A stretch of 45,027 nucleotides of DNA. Origin: Thermoplasmata archaeon. GTDB taxonomy: Archaea; Thermoplasmatota; Thermoplasmata; Methanomassiliicoccales; Methanomethylophilaceae. Every line of letters begins with the position of its first letter. Position 1 is the stretch's first letter. The stretch is taken from the NCBI GenBank assembly GCA_015063135.1, contig SUTA01000035.1, forward strand, positions 1 through 45,027, read 5' to 3'. The notes under the pieces were generated by a model that did no database searches, had not been told where the DNA came from, and saw only the letters and a list, made by a program, of their open reading frames with translations. Below are positions 26,263 through 33,877 of this stretch, in pieces. A program made the translations under genes and the position numbers.

Positions 26263-26840
26263 CTCATAGCCAGGCCCACGGACGCCGCGATGACGCGGGC
26301 GCGGTTGCGGGAATCCGAGTAGACTATCACCAGGACGTCCCCGTCCTCCATGCCGGCGGACCTGATTGTCGCGGCGAAATCCGGATCGTTGTCATCCACG
26401 TCCCAGGAATCAGGGAAAAATATCCTGCCGCCGCGCATGACGAACACCGATGCCCCGTAGGCGCCGTTCCTGACCGCCATGTCCCTCTGCGCCATGCCGC
26501 TTGTGACCGTATCCGCCGCCCCCTTCACCAGAATCGCCTGCTGATGCCCCCTGGCGCCGTAGGCGGGGCTTCCGATGTCCACGAACCTTATCCCGAAATC
26601 CTCGAAATTGGCCCTTCCGGTCGCTGACAGCGAGACCCCCGGCCGCCTGACGTCGATCCATCTCCACTCCTTCATCACCTTCAGCATGCTCCTGATGCTT
26701 CCCTCGCCGAGGTCCATCTCCTCGGCAAGCACCCTCCTGCTGCAGCAGCCGTTCCTGCTCAGGATGTCCATCGCCACGAACAGATGCGCGTCCGTGTACC
26801 TGGCGACCGGACCGAAGTTGGCCATGTTGATCAGCTTCAT
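26259..26840 (-). CDS. winged-helix protein, DUF4443-like
   Basis: A 193-residue protein. Residues 10 to about 80 form a winged helix-turn-helix: YTDAHLFVAMDILSRNG, RRVLAEEMDLGEGSIRSML as the recognition region, then a wing (KEWRWIDVRRPGVSLSATGR). The C-terminal 110 residues (GHQQAILVKGAADTVTSGMA, ending RNRARVIAASVGLAMR) match my memory of the archaeal DUF4443 family, of unknown ligand. The start at 26840 shares ATGA with the stop of the zinc-ribbon gene upstream, and the stop shares ATGA with the surface-protein gene downstream. A longer frame from 26924 would intrude into the zinc-ribbon gene and has no support. Probable transcription regulator. Confidence 0.8.
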   Translation of the reverse strand: MKLINMANFGPVARYTDAHLFVAMDILSRNGCCSRRVLAEEMDLGEGSIRSMLKVMKEWRWIDVRRPGVSLSATGRANFEDFGIRFVDIGSPAYGARGHQQAILVKGAADTVTSGMAQRDMAVRNGAYGASVFVMRGGRIFFPDSWDVDDNDPDFAATIRSAGMEDGDVLVIVYSDSRNRARVIAASVGLAMR

Positions 26841-27526
26841 CCCGCATTCTCCATGGATTCTGACAGGTCCGTGTAGACCCTGACCACCGCCATCACGTCG
26901 GCCACGGATATGGACATCTCGCATGCTATAGAGGCCGCGGACCTACCGCTGTCGAACCTTGCGATTATGCCCGCGTGCTCATGGGAGAGGCCGTCGCTGA
27001 CCAGGGACAGCGCCTTGAAGTACGGGTCCCCCGCCGAGCGCATCTTGCTGATGATGTCCTCGCTGAGGATGCCCGACTGGTCCTTGGCGCATCCTCTGCT
27101 GGGGGATACCGTCATGCTGTCGCGGTCGCTGTTTCCGCATTCCGGGCATGCCATCGGGGCGCTGGCGCTGACGCGGTCCCTCCAACGGGTTCCGCATCTC
27201 CTGCACCTCACCTCCAGAAAGACGGACCCCCAGGTCCTGCTCCTGCACCTGGGGCACCTGGTGGGGGGCTGGGGGGACAGCCACGAGTACCCGCACCTGA
27301 AGCATTCGTAGCTCCTTATGCCCTCCTCGTCCCAGTATGAGGAACGGCATCTGGGGCATTCGCGCGGATGCGGGTGCCCCGGGTTCGCTTTCCATTTGTG
27401 GCCGCAGATGTTGCAGACGTTGGCCTTCCTGTCCTCCCGCCCCTCGATCTCCATGCATTCCCTGTAGCTGCGGACTATCCTCTCCAACCTCTTCATGCCT
27501 TTCTGGAACTCGGTCTCGTCGATCAC
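26837..27526 (-). CDS. triple zinc-ribbon protein with C-terminal helix-turn-helix-like region
   Basis: A 229-residue protein with twelve cysteines in three CxxC...CxxC zinc ribbons: 38/41/57/60, 75/78/91/94 and 108/111/127/130. Each first knuckle has a CGHKW, CGYSW or CGTRW form. The C-terminal 50 residues (GLSHEHAGIIARFDSGRSAASIACEM) look helical and helix-turn-helix-like. I know no named family with this layout; a nucleic-acid-binding regulator or adaptor is likely. The GTG start is supported by GAGGTGA about eight bases upstream, 21 bases after the ATPase gene, so it may be part of the transport operon. An AT-rich stretch (27572-27600) in the end of the ATPase gene could also be its own promoter. 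Confidence 0.75.
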   Translation of the reverse strand: MIDETEFQKGMKRLERIVRSYRECMEIEGREDRKANVCNICGHKWKANPGHPHPRECPRCRSSYWDEEGIRSYECFRCGYSWLSPQPPTRCPRCRSRTWGSVFLEVRCRRCGTRWRDRVSASAPMACPECGNSDRDSMTVSPSRGCAKDQSGILSEDIISKMRSAGDPYFKALSLVSDGLSHEHAGIIARFDSGRSAASIACEMSISVADVMAVVRVYTDLSESMENAG

Positions 27527-27547
27527 TGCGTCACCTCTTAGGATGGA

Positions 27548-28489
27548 TTATTCGTCCAATGCTTCGACTTGGCCCAATAAATACATTTTTTTACCATTCG
27601 GTAAGTGTTCGGGAGTGGAAAAGGGGCTGCTCACGGCCGGTACCGGCAGCGCATCCCTCCCTGGATCGGAGGGATGCAGCCGATGGCCTCGGACGCAATC
27701 CTCGAGGCATCTCTTAGGGAGCATGTACACCTCCCCGTCGGCATCGAAGCCCACCCTGGCCTCCACCTCGTATACCCGCTTTATCAGCTGCTCGGTGATG
27801 ATGGTCCTCGGGTCGCCGACCGCGACGACCTCCCCCCTCTTCATTATCACGCATACGTCGCAGTACCTGGCCATCAGGGAGATGTCGTGCTCTGCGACGA
27901 CCACTGTCATGTCCGAGCGGGCCATCTTCTGCAGATACTCCATGACCTGCAGTTTGTACTTGATGTCCAGATGGGAGGTGGGCTCGTCCACCAGCATCAG
28001 CTTGGGCTCCTGGACGTACGCCTTGGCGATCAGCGCGCGCTGCCTCTCCCCGGACGAGCAGAGGGCGACCTGCTTCCTCCTCAGATGGTCGATGCCGAAT
28101 GTCCGCAGGGCCTCCCTGGTGATCCGCTCGTCCTCCGGGTTCTCCCACCAGATCCTGTCCACGAACGGGTACCTCCCGAGCATGACCATGTCCATCACGC
28201 TTATCCCGAACGTCTGCCCGGCCTCCGCCGGCACGTTCGCGACGATCTTGGCGACCTCGGATGCCTTCATCGCGGAGATGTCCTTCCCATCGACCTCTAT
28301 CGTCCCCTCCGTCTGGGGGTGGATCCTGGAGATGCACTTCATCATCGTGGACTTGCCGCAGCCATTGGGGCCGATAAGCCCCACCATCAGGCCCTTCCCG
28401 AACTCGAGGTCTATCCCGTTCAGGGCCCTGAAGCCGTCGAAATCCTTCACCAGGCCCGAGATCCTCAGCACCGGCGCGTCATCCGCCAT
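27548..28489 (-). CDS. ABC transporter ATPase, BtuD/FecE type
   Basis: A 313-residue ATPase that powers the adjacent permease at the inner face of the membrane. Walker A is GPNGCGKST (40-48), the signature is CSSGERQRALIAKA (a variant of LSGGQ), Walker B LMLVDEP, the D-loop SHLD, and the H-loop VVVAEHD. The order and length match the iron-chelate/cobalamin importer subfamily, with a C-terminal extension of about 50 residues. Its start lies within the end of the permease gene (11-base overlap). Confidence 0.93.
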   Translation of the reverse strand: MADDAPVLRISGLVKDFDGFRALNGIDLEFGKGLMVGLIGPNGCGKSTMMKCISRIHPQTEGTIEVDGKDISAMKASEVAKIVANVPAEAGQTFGISVMDMVMLGRYPFVDRIWWENPEDERITREALRTFGIDHLRRKQVALCSSGERQRALIAKAYVQEPKLMLVDEPTSHLDIKYKLQVMEYLQKMARSDMTVVVAEHDISLMARYCDVCVIMKRGEVVAVGDPRTIITEQLIKRVYEVEARVGFDADGEVYMLPKRCLEDCVRGHRLHPSDPGRDALPVPAVSSPFSTPEHLPNGKKMYLLGQVEALDE

Positions 28490-29612
28490 AGCTGCGCCCC
28501 CTCTTCATGAGCATGTACGCGAACACCGGGGTGCCTATCATGGCGGTGATGGCCCCGACCGGCAGCTCGGTCGGCGACATGACCGTCCTGGCCATGAGGT
28601 CGGCGAACAGCATCAGCATGGCGCCTATGACGACGGATGCTGGCATTATCAGGCGGTGGTCGCTCCCGAGGGCCATGCGGCATGCGTGCGGAACCACCAG
28701 CCCCACGAATCCGATGATGCCGACGAACGCCACGCACAGGGACGTCAGAACGGACGCCACTATCATCGTCATCCTCTTGAACCTCTTCACATCCATCCCC
28801 AGCTGCGCCGCCTGGTCCTCCCCCATGGAATACAGGTTGAACTCCCTCGCCCACACCATGGCTATCGTCGATATCCCCATCACGGGTATGAACACGATCC
28901 AGGCATCCTCCCACTTGATGTTCGAGAAGCTTCCGTAGAGCCACCACATGATGTCCGTCAGGTAGTCCTTCCCCATGGACATGAACACCGTCTGGATGGA
29001 CGAGAACGCGAATCCCACGATTATCCCCGCCAGGATGTAATTTACGGAAGACCCCCCGGAGCCCTCGGCGACGGTCATGGTTATGGCGAAGGCTATCACG
29101 CCCCCGACGATGGCCATGAACGGGATCACGTACAGCGTGTTGTCCATGAGGAACGGGATGGAGAACCCCAGAGCGGTGGCTGCCATGGCGAGGCAGCCTG
29201 CCCCCGAGGACACCCCGGTGATGTAAGGGTCCACGAGCGGGTTCCTGATGACGGCCTGGTACATGCAGCCGGCTATCGCGAGGCCCGCCCCGACCGCTAT
29301 CGCCGCTATCGTCCTCGGCAGCCTCGCGTTGAAGATGTACATCTCGATCGTGTCGAGATTCCCGTCGCCGTGCAGGGCCTTCCCTATTGACGAGAACAGC
29401 GAGCCGACGGAATCGCTCAGGGGTATGACGCCCCCCGAGGATATCGATATGGATATCAGGAACGCTATGACCGACATGAACAGGCCGAAGATCACTATCA
29501 GCCTGAACCTCCTCTTCTTCAGCCCTATCTCGGACACGTCGGGATCCTCGAGGTCGGACCTCATCCCGTCGTATCCCCTCCTCAATTGGGACAGCAACCC
29601 TGTCTTAGACAT
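28479..29612 (-). CDS. ABC transporter permease, BtuC/FecCD type
   Basis: A 377-residue polytopic permease with a cytoplasmic N-terminus of about 35 residues and roughly nine or ten membrane helices. The family hallmark GLAIAGCMYQAVIRNPLVDP followed by GVSSGAG is present, as are IVGFAFSSIQTVFM and the C-terminal GFVGLVVPHACRMALG coupling-helix region. The family imports vitamin B12, haem or ferric chelates; sequence alone does not choose between them. The start overlaps the upstream beta-propeller gene by 8 bases and its stop overlaps the ATPase by 11, so the stoichiometry is set by coupled translation. Confidence 0.94.
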   Translation of the reverse strand: MSKTGLLSQLRRGYDGMRSDLEDPDVSEIGLKKRRFRLIVIFGLFMSVIAFLISISISSGGVIPLSDSVGSLFSSIGKALHGDGNLDTIEMYIFNARLPRTIAAIAVGAGLAIAGCMYQAVIRNPLVDPYITGVSSGAGCLAMAATALGFSIPFLMDNTLYVIPFMAIVGGVIAFAITMTVAEGSGGSSVNYILAGIIVGFAFSSIQTVFMSMGKDYLTDIMWWLYGSFSNIKWEDAWIVFIPVMGISTIAMVWAREFNLYSMGEDQAAQLGMDVKRFKRMTMIVASVLTSLCVAFVGIIGFVGLVVPHACRMALGSDHRLIMPASVVIGAMLMLFADLMARTVMSPTELPVGAITAMIGTPVFAYMLMKRGRSYGG

Positions 29613-31461
29613 CTATTGTCCTCCTGTACAGCAATGTGAAAATGAAGATCGAAAACGCGACCGCGCCCGCGGCCAGATACCATGACCAGTGGGCGAACCC
29701 CACCGTTTGCAGGGCCTGCACCCTCTCCTCCTCGGTGCCCTCCCCCTGAACGTCGCTCAGGCAGTACACCGCCCCGAAATCGTTGCCGACGTAGATCCTC
29801 CCGTCGACCACCGTCGGCTGGACCATCGAGTACGAGTCCTGGCTGTACGGGGACAGCAGGACCCTCCAGATCTCGCTTCCGTCGGACGAGTCCCATGCGG
29901 TCAGCCCGCCGCCGGTGGGCCAGAACGCCCCTGCGGAGTAGTCCATCCCGTAAAGTATGCCGTCGGCATCCAGCGTCAGGGCCCCCTTGATCATCTGGTA
30001 GTCCGCGGACTTCCATACCGCCCTGCCGTCCCAGTCGAACCTGTACACCGCTGCGGTGGCCTCTATGCTCCCGCCTCCTGCCCCCGCGAACGACTGCGTC
30101 CCCGATAGCGGCGATACGTACGTGTAGAACCCCTCCCCGGTGACCACGGGCGATGTGAACAGCCCGTCGAGCCTCCAATCCGCACCGTCGACCTGCAGCC
30201 TCCTGCCGGTCCCGGGATCGAGCCCTAGGAGATACCCCTCCAGCGAGAACAGCGCGCCGTCAGTGCATCCAACCAGCAGACGGGTCCCGTCGGGGGACAG
30301 GGAGATGGACGCCGCCGAGCCCGGGGTCCCCGGGGCGGCCCTGTTGTCCTCCCTCAGGTCTATGACCCTCTCCGCCCATACAGGCTCCCCAGTATCGGCA
30401 TCGAGCGCGTGCACGTAACCCTCGTAGTTGCCTATGAAGAGCATCCTCCTCCCGCCGACATCGCCGACGGTGGGGGCGTGGAAGTAGAAGCACCCCCTGG
30501 TGCCGGCATACTCGCCCGACGGCCCCCTCTCGGATGGCGGGATGTATTCCCAGCACAGGCCGAACCTCCCCTCGGGCGACAGCTCCAGGCACATGACCGT
30601 CCCGGACGACGTCCCGAGGTATATCCTGCCGGAGTCGTAGACGGGGGTGGTGCCCCCGGTCTGGAAGACCCTCCCGTCCCACACGACGTCGCCGTCGGCA
30701 TCGATGGGCGGGTCCACCCCCGCCGCGACGGTGTCCTTCACGTCGCCGGTGAACCTGTCGAAGCAGACGACTTCGCCGCAGGTGAACGCGACTATCAGGA
30801 AATCCCCGACGATCAGCGGGGTGGTCACCTCGTAGCCTGCCCCCTTCTGCCCGTGGTACTTCCATACCACCGAGCCCGTGAACCTGTCCAGGGCGTACAC
30901 CCACGCATCCTCGTCGCCTCCGGTCGCGCCGTACACCCCGCCCGTGGTGTGGTACAGCATGCCGCCTGCGACCACCAGCCCCGAGTCCACGTATCCCGTG
31001 GTGTACGTGTTGTACCATTCCACCGGCATCCTGGGGTCCCTCTGGCCGTGCGACGCCGTCACGTTGGAGGCCGAGGACGACCCGCCGAGGGAGGTCCAGG
31101 ACGTCGGGTGCTCCGGGGTGCATACCGGAGCGAATCCCTCCGGGTAGAGCGCGAACGCCACCGTCCCGGAGCACGTCCCGCCCAGGTCCGTCGCCCTGTG
31201 CACCCAGCCGCCGTCCCAGACGAAGGTGCGCCACAGGCAGTCGCCGGAGCGCGCCGCCCTGATCCCGTCCACGACAGATTGGTCGTCCACCGAGGACGAG
31301 AGGACTTCGTCGAAGCTGCCCCCTCCGCCGTTCGCATACCACCGGTAGGAGCCGTTGCCGAAATCCACCAGCACCATGTCCCCGGCATCCGCATCGAGCG
31401 GCGCGACCGGGAGCGACAGGAGCGCCGCCATGAGAACGGCGGCGATGGCCATCGCCCTCAT
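29605..31461 (-). CDS. anchored beta-propeller surface protein with N-terminal DUF4430-like domain
   Basis: A 618-residue protein. Signal peptide RAMAIAAVLMAALLSLPVAP. Residues about 27-110 form a short DUF4430-like domain (VLVDFGNGSYRWY, GIRAARSGDCLWRTFVWDGG, GTVAFALYPEGF). Residues about 130-560 are a PQQ-like beta-propeller (WKYHGQKGAGYEVTTPLIVG, FLIVAFTCGEVVCFDRFTGD, GRRMLFIGNYEGYVHALDADT). A C-terminal helix, WSWYLAAGAVAFSIFIFTLLY, anchors it, ending RRTIDV. The ATG overlaps the stop of the binding-protein gene by 4 bases. Placement between binding protein and permease suggests a direct part in substrate capture outside the membrane. Confidence 0.88.
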   Translation of the reverse strand: MRAMAIAAVLMAALLSLPVAPLDADAGDMVLVDFGNGSYRWYANGGGGSFDEVLSSSVDDQSVVDGIRAARSGDCLWRTFVWDGGWVHRATDLGGTCSGTVAFALYPEGFAPVCTPEHPTSWTSLGGSSSASNVTASHGQRDPRMPVEWYNTYTTGYVDSGLVVAGGMLYHTTGGVYGATGGDEDAWVYALDRFTGSVVWKYHGQKGAGYEVTTPLIVGDFLIVAFTCGEVVCFDRFTGDVKDTVAAGVDPPIDADGDVVWDGRVFQTGGTTPVYDSGRIYLGTSSGTVMCLELSPEGRFGLCWEYIPPSERGPSGEYAGTRGCFYFHAPTVGDVGGRRMLFIGNYEGYVHALDADTGEPVWAERVIDLREDNRAAPGTPGSAASISLSPDGTRLLVGCTDGALFSLEGYLLGLDPGTGRRLQVDGADWRLDGLFTSPVVTGEGFYTYVSPLSGTQSFAGAGGGSIEATAAVYRFDWDGRAVWKSADYQMIKGALTLDADGILYGMDYSAGAFWPTGGGLTAWDSSDGSEIWRVLLSPYSQDSYSMVQPTVVDGRIYVGNDFGAVYCLSDVQGEGTEEERVQALQTVGFAHWSWYLAAGAVAFSIFIFTLLYRRTIDV

Positions 31462-32843
31462 GCCATCACCCTCTGGTACGACAGGTACTCCATGTAGTCG
31501 GAGCCCAGGTACTTCGGTATCGCGTCCAGAGGGTCCCTGCCGAGGAACGATCCCGGGTGGAGGGCCTTGCCGAGGAGCTCCACCGCCTGCGACAGCCTGG
31601 GCCCCGGCCTCGACAGCAGGTCGGCGGCCTTGCCCGAGAATATGTAGACGTTGCCGTCCCTGAACGCCGGGGTCTCCCTCCAGACGGGGTCGATGCGTTC
31701 CATTATCGCGTCGTACTCCTCCTGCGAGGAAACCTCCTTGCTGTGCAGTATGATGATGGCCCGGGGCTGCTTCGAGTGTATCTGCTCCTTGGACACCATG
31801 AACCATGACGAGGACTGCGAGTCGAAGACGTTGCTCCCCGACACCTTGGAAATCATGTCGGATGCGAATGTGCCGCTCCCCGACGTCCAGGGGGACGGGT
31901 CCGCCGACAATGCGATGAAAGTCCTCACCGGCGCCTGGTACCCGATCACGCCCGACACCGCGTCCACCGTCCCCCTGAGCGCCTGTATGACGGAATTGGC
32001 GTTCTCGCTCAGCCCCATCGCGGAGGCCACGATCCAGATGTTGTCGTATAGGATGTCCAGGGTGCTCACGTCGTAGGTCACGACGCAGTTGATCCCGGAT
32101 TTGCGGAGCCTGTCCGCCATCGAGACATGCTCCCCGGTCCCTCCCTCGCAGAATACCACGTCCGGCCCCAGCTTCACTATCCATTCGTAGTTGGGGTCCG
32201 AGTATCCCCCCACGTTCCTGATCCTCCCGTCCTCCTTGGCCGCCGCCACGCCGGACGGGTAGTTGCTGTAGAGGTCCGTGCCGATGATGTAATCCAATCC
32301 CCCCACGGAGCATATCGTCTCCGTGACGGACGGCGCCAGGGAGACGACCTTCAGCTTCTCCCCCGTCCTCAGGGAGCGGCCCCCGTCGGCATAGCTGTAG
32401 TACGTGAATCCGGATTGGTCGGTTCCGGGGATGACGTCGTCCGGGCCCGACGCCCTCGCCCATGCCGCTATGTCGCCCTGGCCCAGCATGACCGACCCCG
32501 GATCGTCGCAGCCGACCCAGACATCCCCGTCCAGCAGGTACATCCCCCATATCTTGCCCTGGAGGTTGGACTGGTCGTTCACGGAAAAGACCTTGGTGCG
32601 CTCATCATCCTGATAGACCAGGGGGTACCCCCTGAGCTCGCATGCCTTCTCCAGCGCCCGGTATCCGTCCATGCCGTCGCCGAAGTCCACGCCCACCCAC
32701 GAGGTGCTCCAGTATCCGAAGTCGATGACGACGCCGCTCCTCCCTTCCGCCTCGGCATGGGTGAGCCCCACGGCCGGGGTCAGGACCAGGACGGCCGCCA
32801 GCACTGAGAACGTAATGACCAGCTTGGTCCGGTGGGCGGTCAT
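31458..32843 (-). CDS. ABC substrate-binding protein (BtuF/FepB type) fused to DUF4430-like domain
   Basis: A 461-residue exported protein. N-terminal export helix KLVITFSVLAAVLVLTPAVG without a lipobox cysteine. Residues about 38-150 are a DUF4430-like domain (VDFGDGMDGYRALEKACEL, NLQGKIWGMYLLDGDVW). From about 164 a cluster A-II/class III binding protein begins: KVVSLAPSVTETICSVGGLD, YSNYPSGV, VGGYSDPNYEWIVKLGPDVV and IWIVASAMGLSE, as in BtuF. The C-terminal 50 residues (DPLDAIPKYLGSDYMEYLSY) are a common tail in archaeal members. DUF4430 is related to the C-terminal domain of animal transcobalamins, so its fusion to a BtuF-type domain points to corrinoid capture; this is inference. ATGA overlaps at both ends. 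Confidence 0.9.
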   Translation of the reverse strand: MTAHRTKLVITFSVLAAVLVLTPAVGLTHAEAEGRSGVVIDFGYWSTSWVGVDFGDGMDGYRALEKACELRGYPLVYQDDERTKVFSVNDQSNLQGKIWGMYLLDGDVWVGCDDPGSVMLGQGDIAAWARASGPDDVIPGTDQSGFTYYSYADGGRSLRTGEKLKVVSLAPSVTETICSVGGLDYIIGTDLYSNYPSGVAAAKEDGRIRNVGGYSDPNYEWIVKLGPDVVFCEGGTGEHVSMADRLRKSGINCVVTYDVSTLDILYDNIWIVASAMGLSENANSVIQALRGTVDAVSGVIGYQAPVRTFIALSADPSPWTSGSGTFASDMISKVSGSNVFDSQSSSWFMVSKEQIHSKQPRAIIILHSKEVSSQEEYDAIMERIDPVWRETPAFRDGNVYIFSGKAADLLSRPGPRLSQAVELLGKALHPGSFLGRDPLDAIPKYLGSDYMEYLSYQRVMA

Positions 32844-33877
32844 CTGAGCGCCTCGGGTATCTCCGACGGGACGGGAATCCTCGTCCACAGCCCCTGGTCG
32901 GCATCCATCTCGCTCGTCGTCTGGAGAACGAGCGCGAAGTAACTGTACCTGCTCAGATCGTGCAGGCCGAGTGACAGGGTGTTGTACGTCCACTGCCTGG
33001 CATCGTCGAGGGCCCCGGCATTCGGATTGTACGAGAACTGGGACCAGTAGGTCCAGTCGCCGTTCGCCAGGCTGGTGTCCGTCCAGCCCAGGAAAGTGAC
33101 GAACCAGCCGTACATCCGCTCCTTGACGAGATGGCTGTGCACCAGCTCCCCGTCCAGATAGTACTCGATGACCCCTCTGTCCTCCGCCTTCGATATCGTC
33201 GACCCCGGGTACATACATGATTGCACGGCATCCGCCAGGGCCTCGTTGGCCGTGGATCCCGTCCCCTTTATCCAGAAGCCCCCCTCGACGGAATCCGCGT
33301 CGAGGCCGGCGCGCTCCAGCCAGCCCAGGAGGAGCCCGAACCTCTCCATGGCGGTCAGGCCGCCGCTGTTGGCATCGGGCCTCGCCCCCGAGGAGGCCAC
33401 CGATTCGATCTCCTCCAGCGAGGGTATCTGTATGTAGAAATACGCGTCCTTCACGATCTCCAGCGTCGGGGGGTCGTACGCCGTCCCCCCGTCGGACACC
33501 GTCCTGGTCGACAGCTGGAGCACCAGCTCCATCCCGTTGTGCAGCCTCTCTCCCGCGTAGGCGCTCCAACCGCCCATGCCGTTCCATCTGAACACCACCC
33601 AGGACGCATCCTGGGTGTTCCCGACGCCCTTGTACGACGACACATTGCCGTTGCCGAGGACCACCACGTCCTCGCCCAGGGCGTCCTCCAGCACCTGTCT
33701 GAGGTTGCTGCCCTCGGCGGGGTGGGCGGTATAGCAGCCGTCCTCGCATACGTTCAGGTTCACCGCGTACGTCTCCGACCGGTGCCCCCCTCCGTGGTCC
33801 AGGGCCAGCGCCACGGCCGCCAGGGAGATCGCCGCCACCATGACGGCCAGCACTGCCACCAGGGTGCTCCTGCGCAT
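32840..33877 (-). CDS. exported protein with two DUF4430-like domains
   Basis: A 345-residue protein with an N-terminal membrane/export helix (TLVAVLAVMVAAISLAAVAL). The first DUF4430-like module spans about 35-115 (SETYAVNLNVCEDGCYTAHP, LRQVLEDALGEDVVV, ASWVVFRWNGMGGWSAYAG). The second is larger, about 180-320 (NEALADAVQSCMYPGSTIS, YGWFVTFLGWTDTSL, WTYWSQFSYNPNAG, SRYSYFALVLQTTS). It may be held by its N-terminal helix. The stop overlaps the binding-protein start (ATGA). The ATG is preceded by a run of six G (33886-33891), which can serve as ribosome site, and lies inside the open frame of the upstream gene. Confidence 0.85.
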   Translation of the reverse strand: MRRSTLVAVLAVMVAAISLAAVALALDHGGGHRSETYAVNLNVCEDGCYTAHPAEGSNLRQVLEDALGEDVVVLGNGNVSSYKGVGNTQDASWVVFRWNGMGGWSAYAGERLHNGMELVLQLSTRTVSDGGTAYDPPTLEIVKDAYFYIQIPSLEEIESVASSGARPDANSGGLTAMERFGLLLGWLERAGLDADSVEGGFWIKGTGSTANEALADAVQSCMYPGSTISKAEDRGVIEYYLDGELVHSHLVKERMYGWFVTFLGWTDTSLANGDWTYWSQFSYNPNAGALDDARQWTYNTLSLGLHDLSRYSYFALVLQTTSEMDADQGLWTRIPVPSEIPEALR

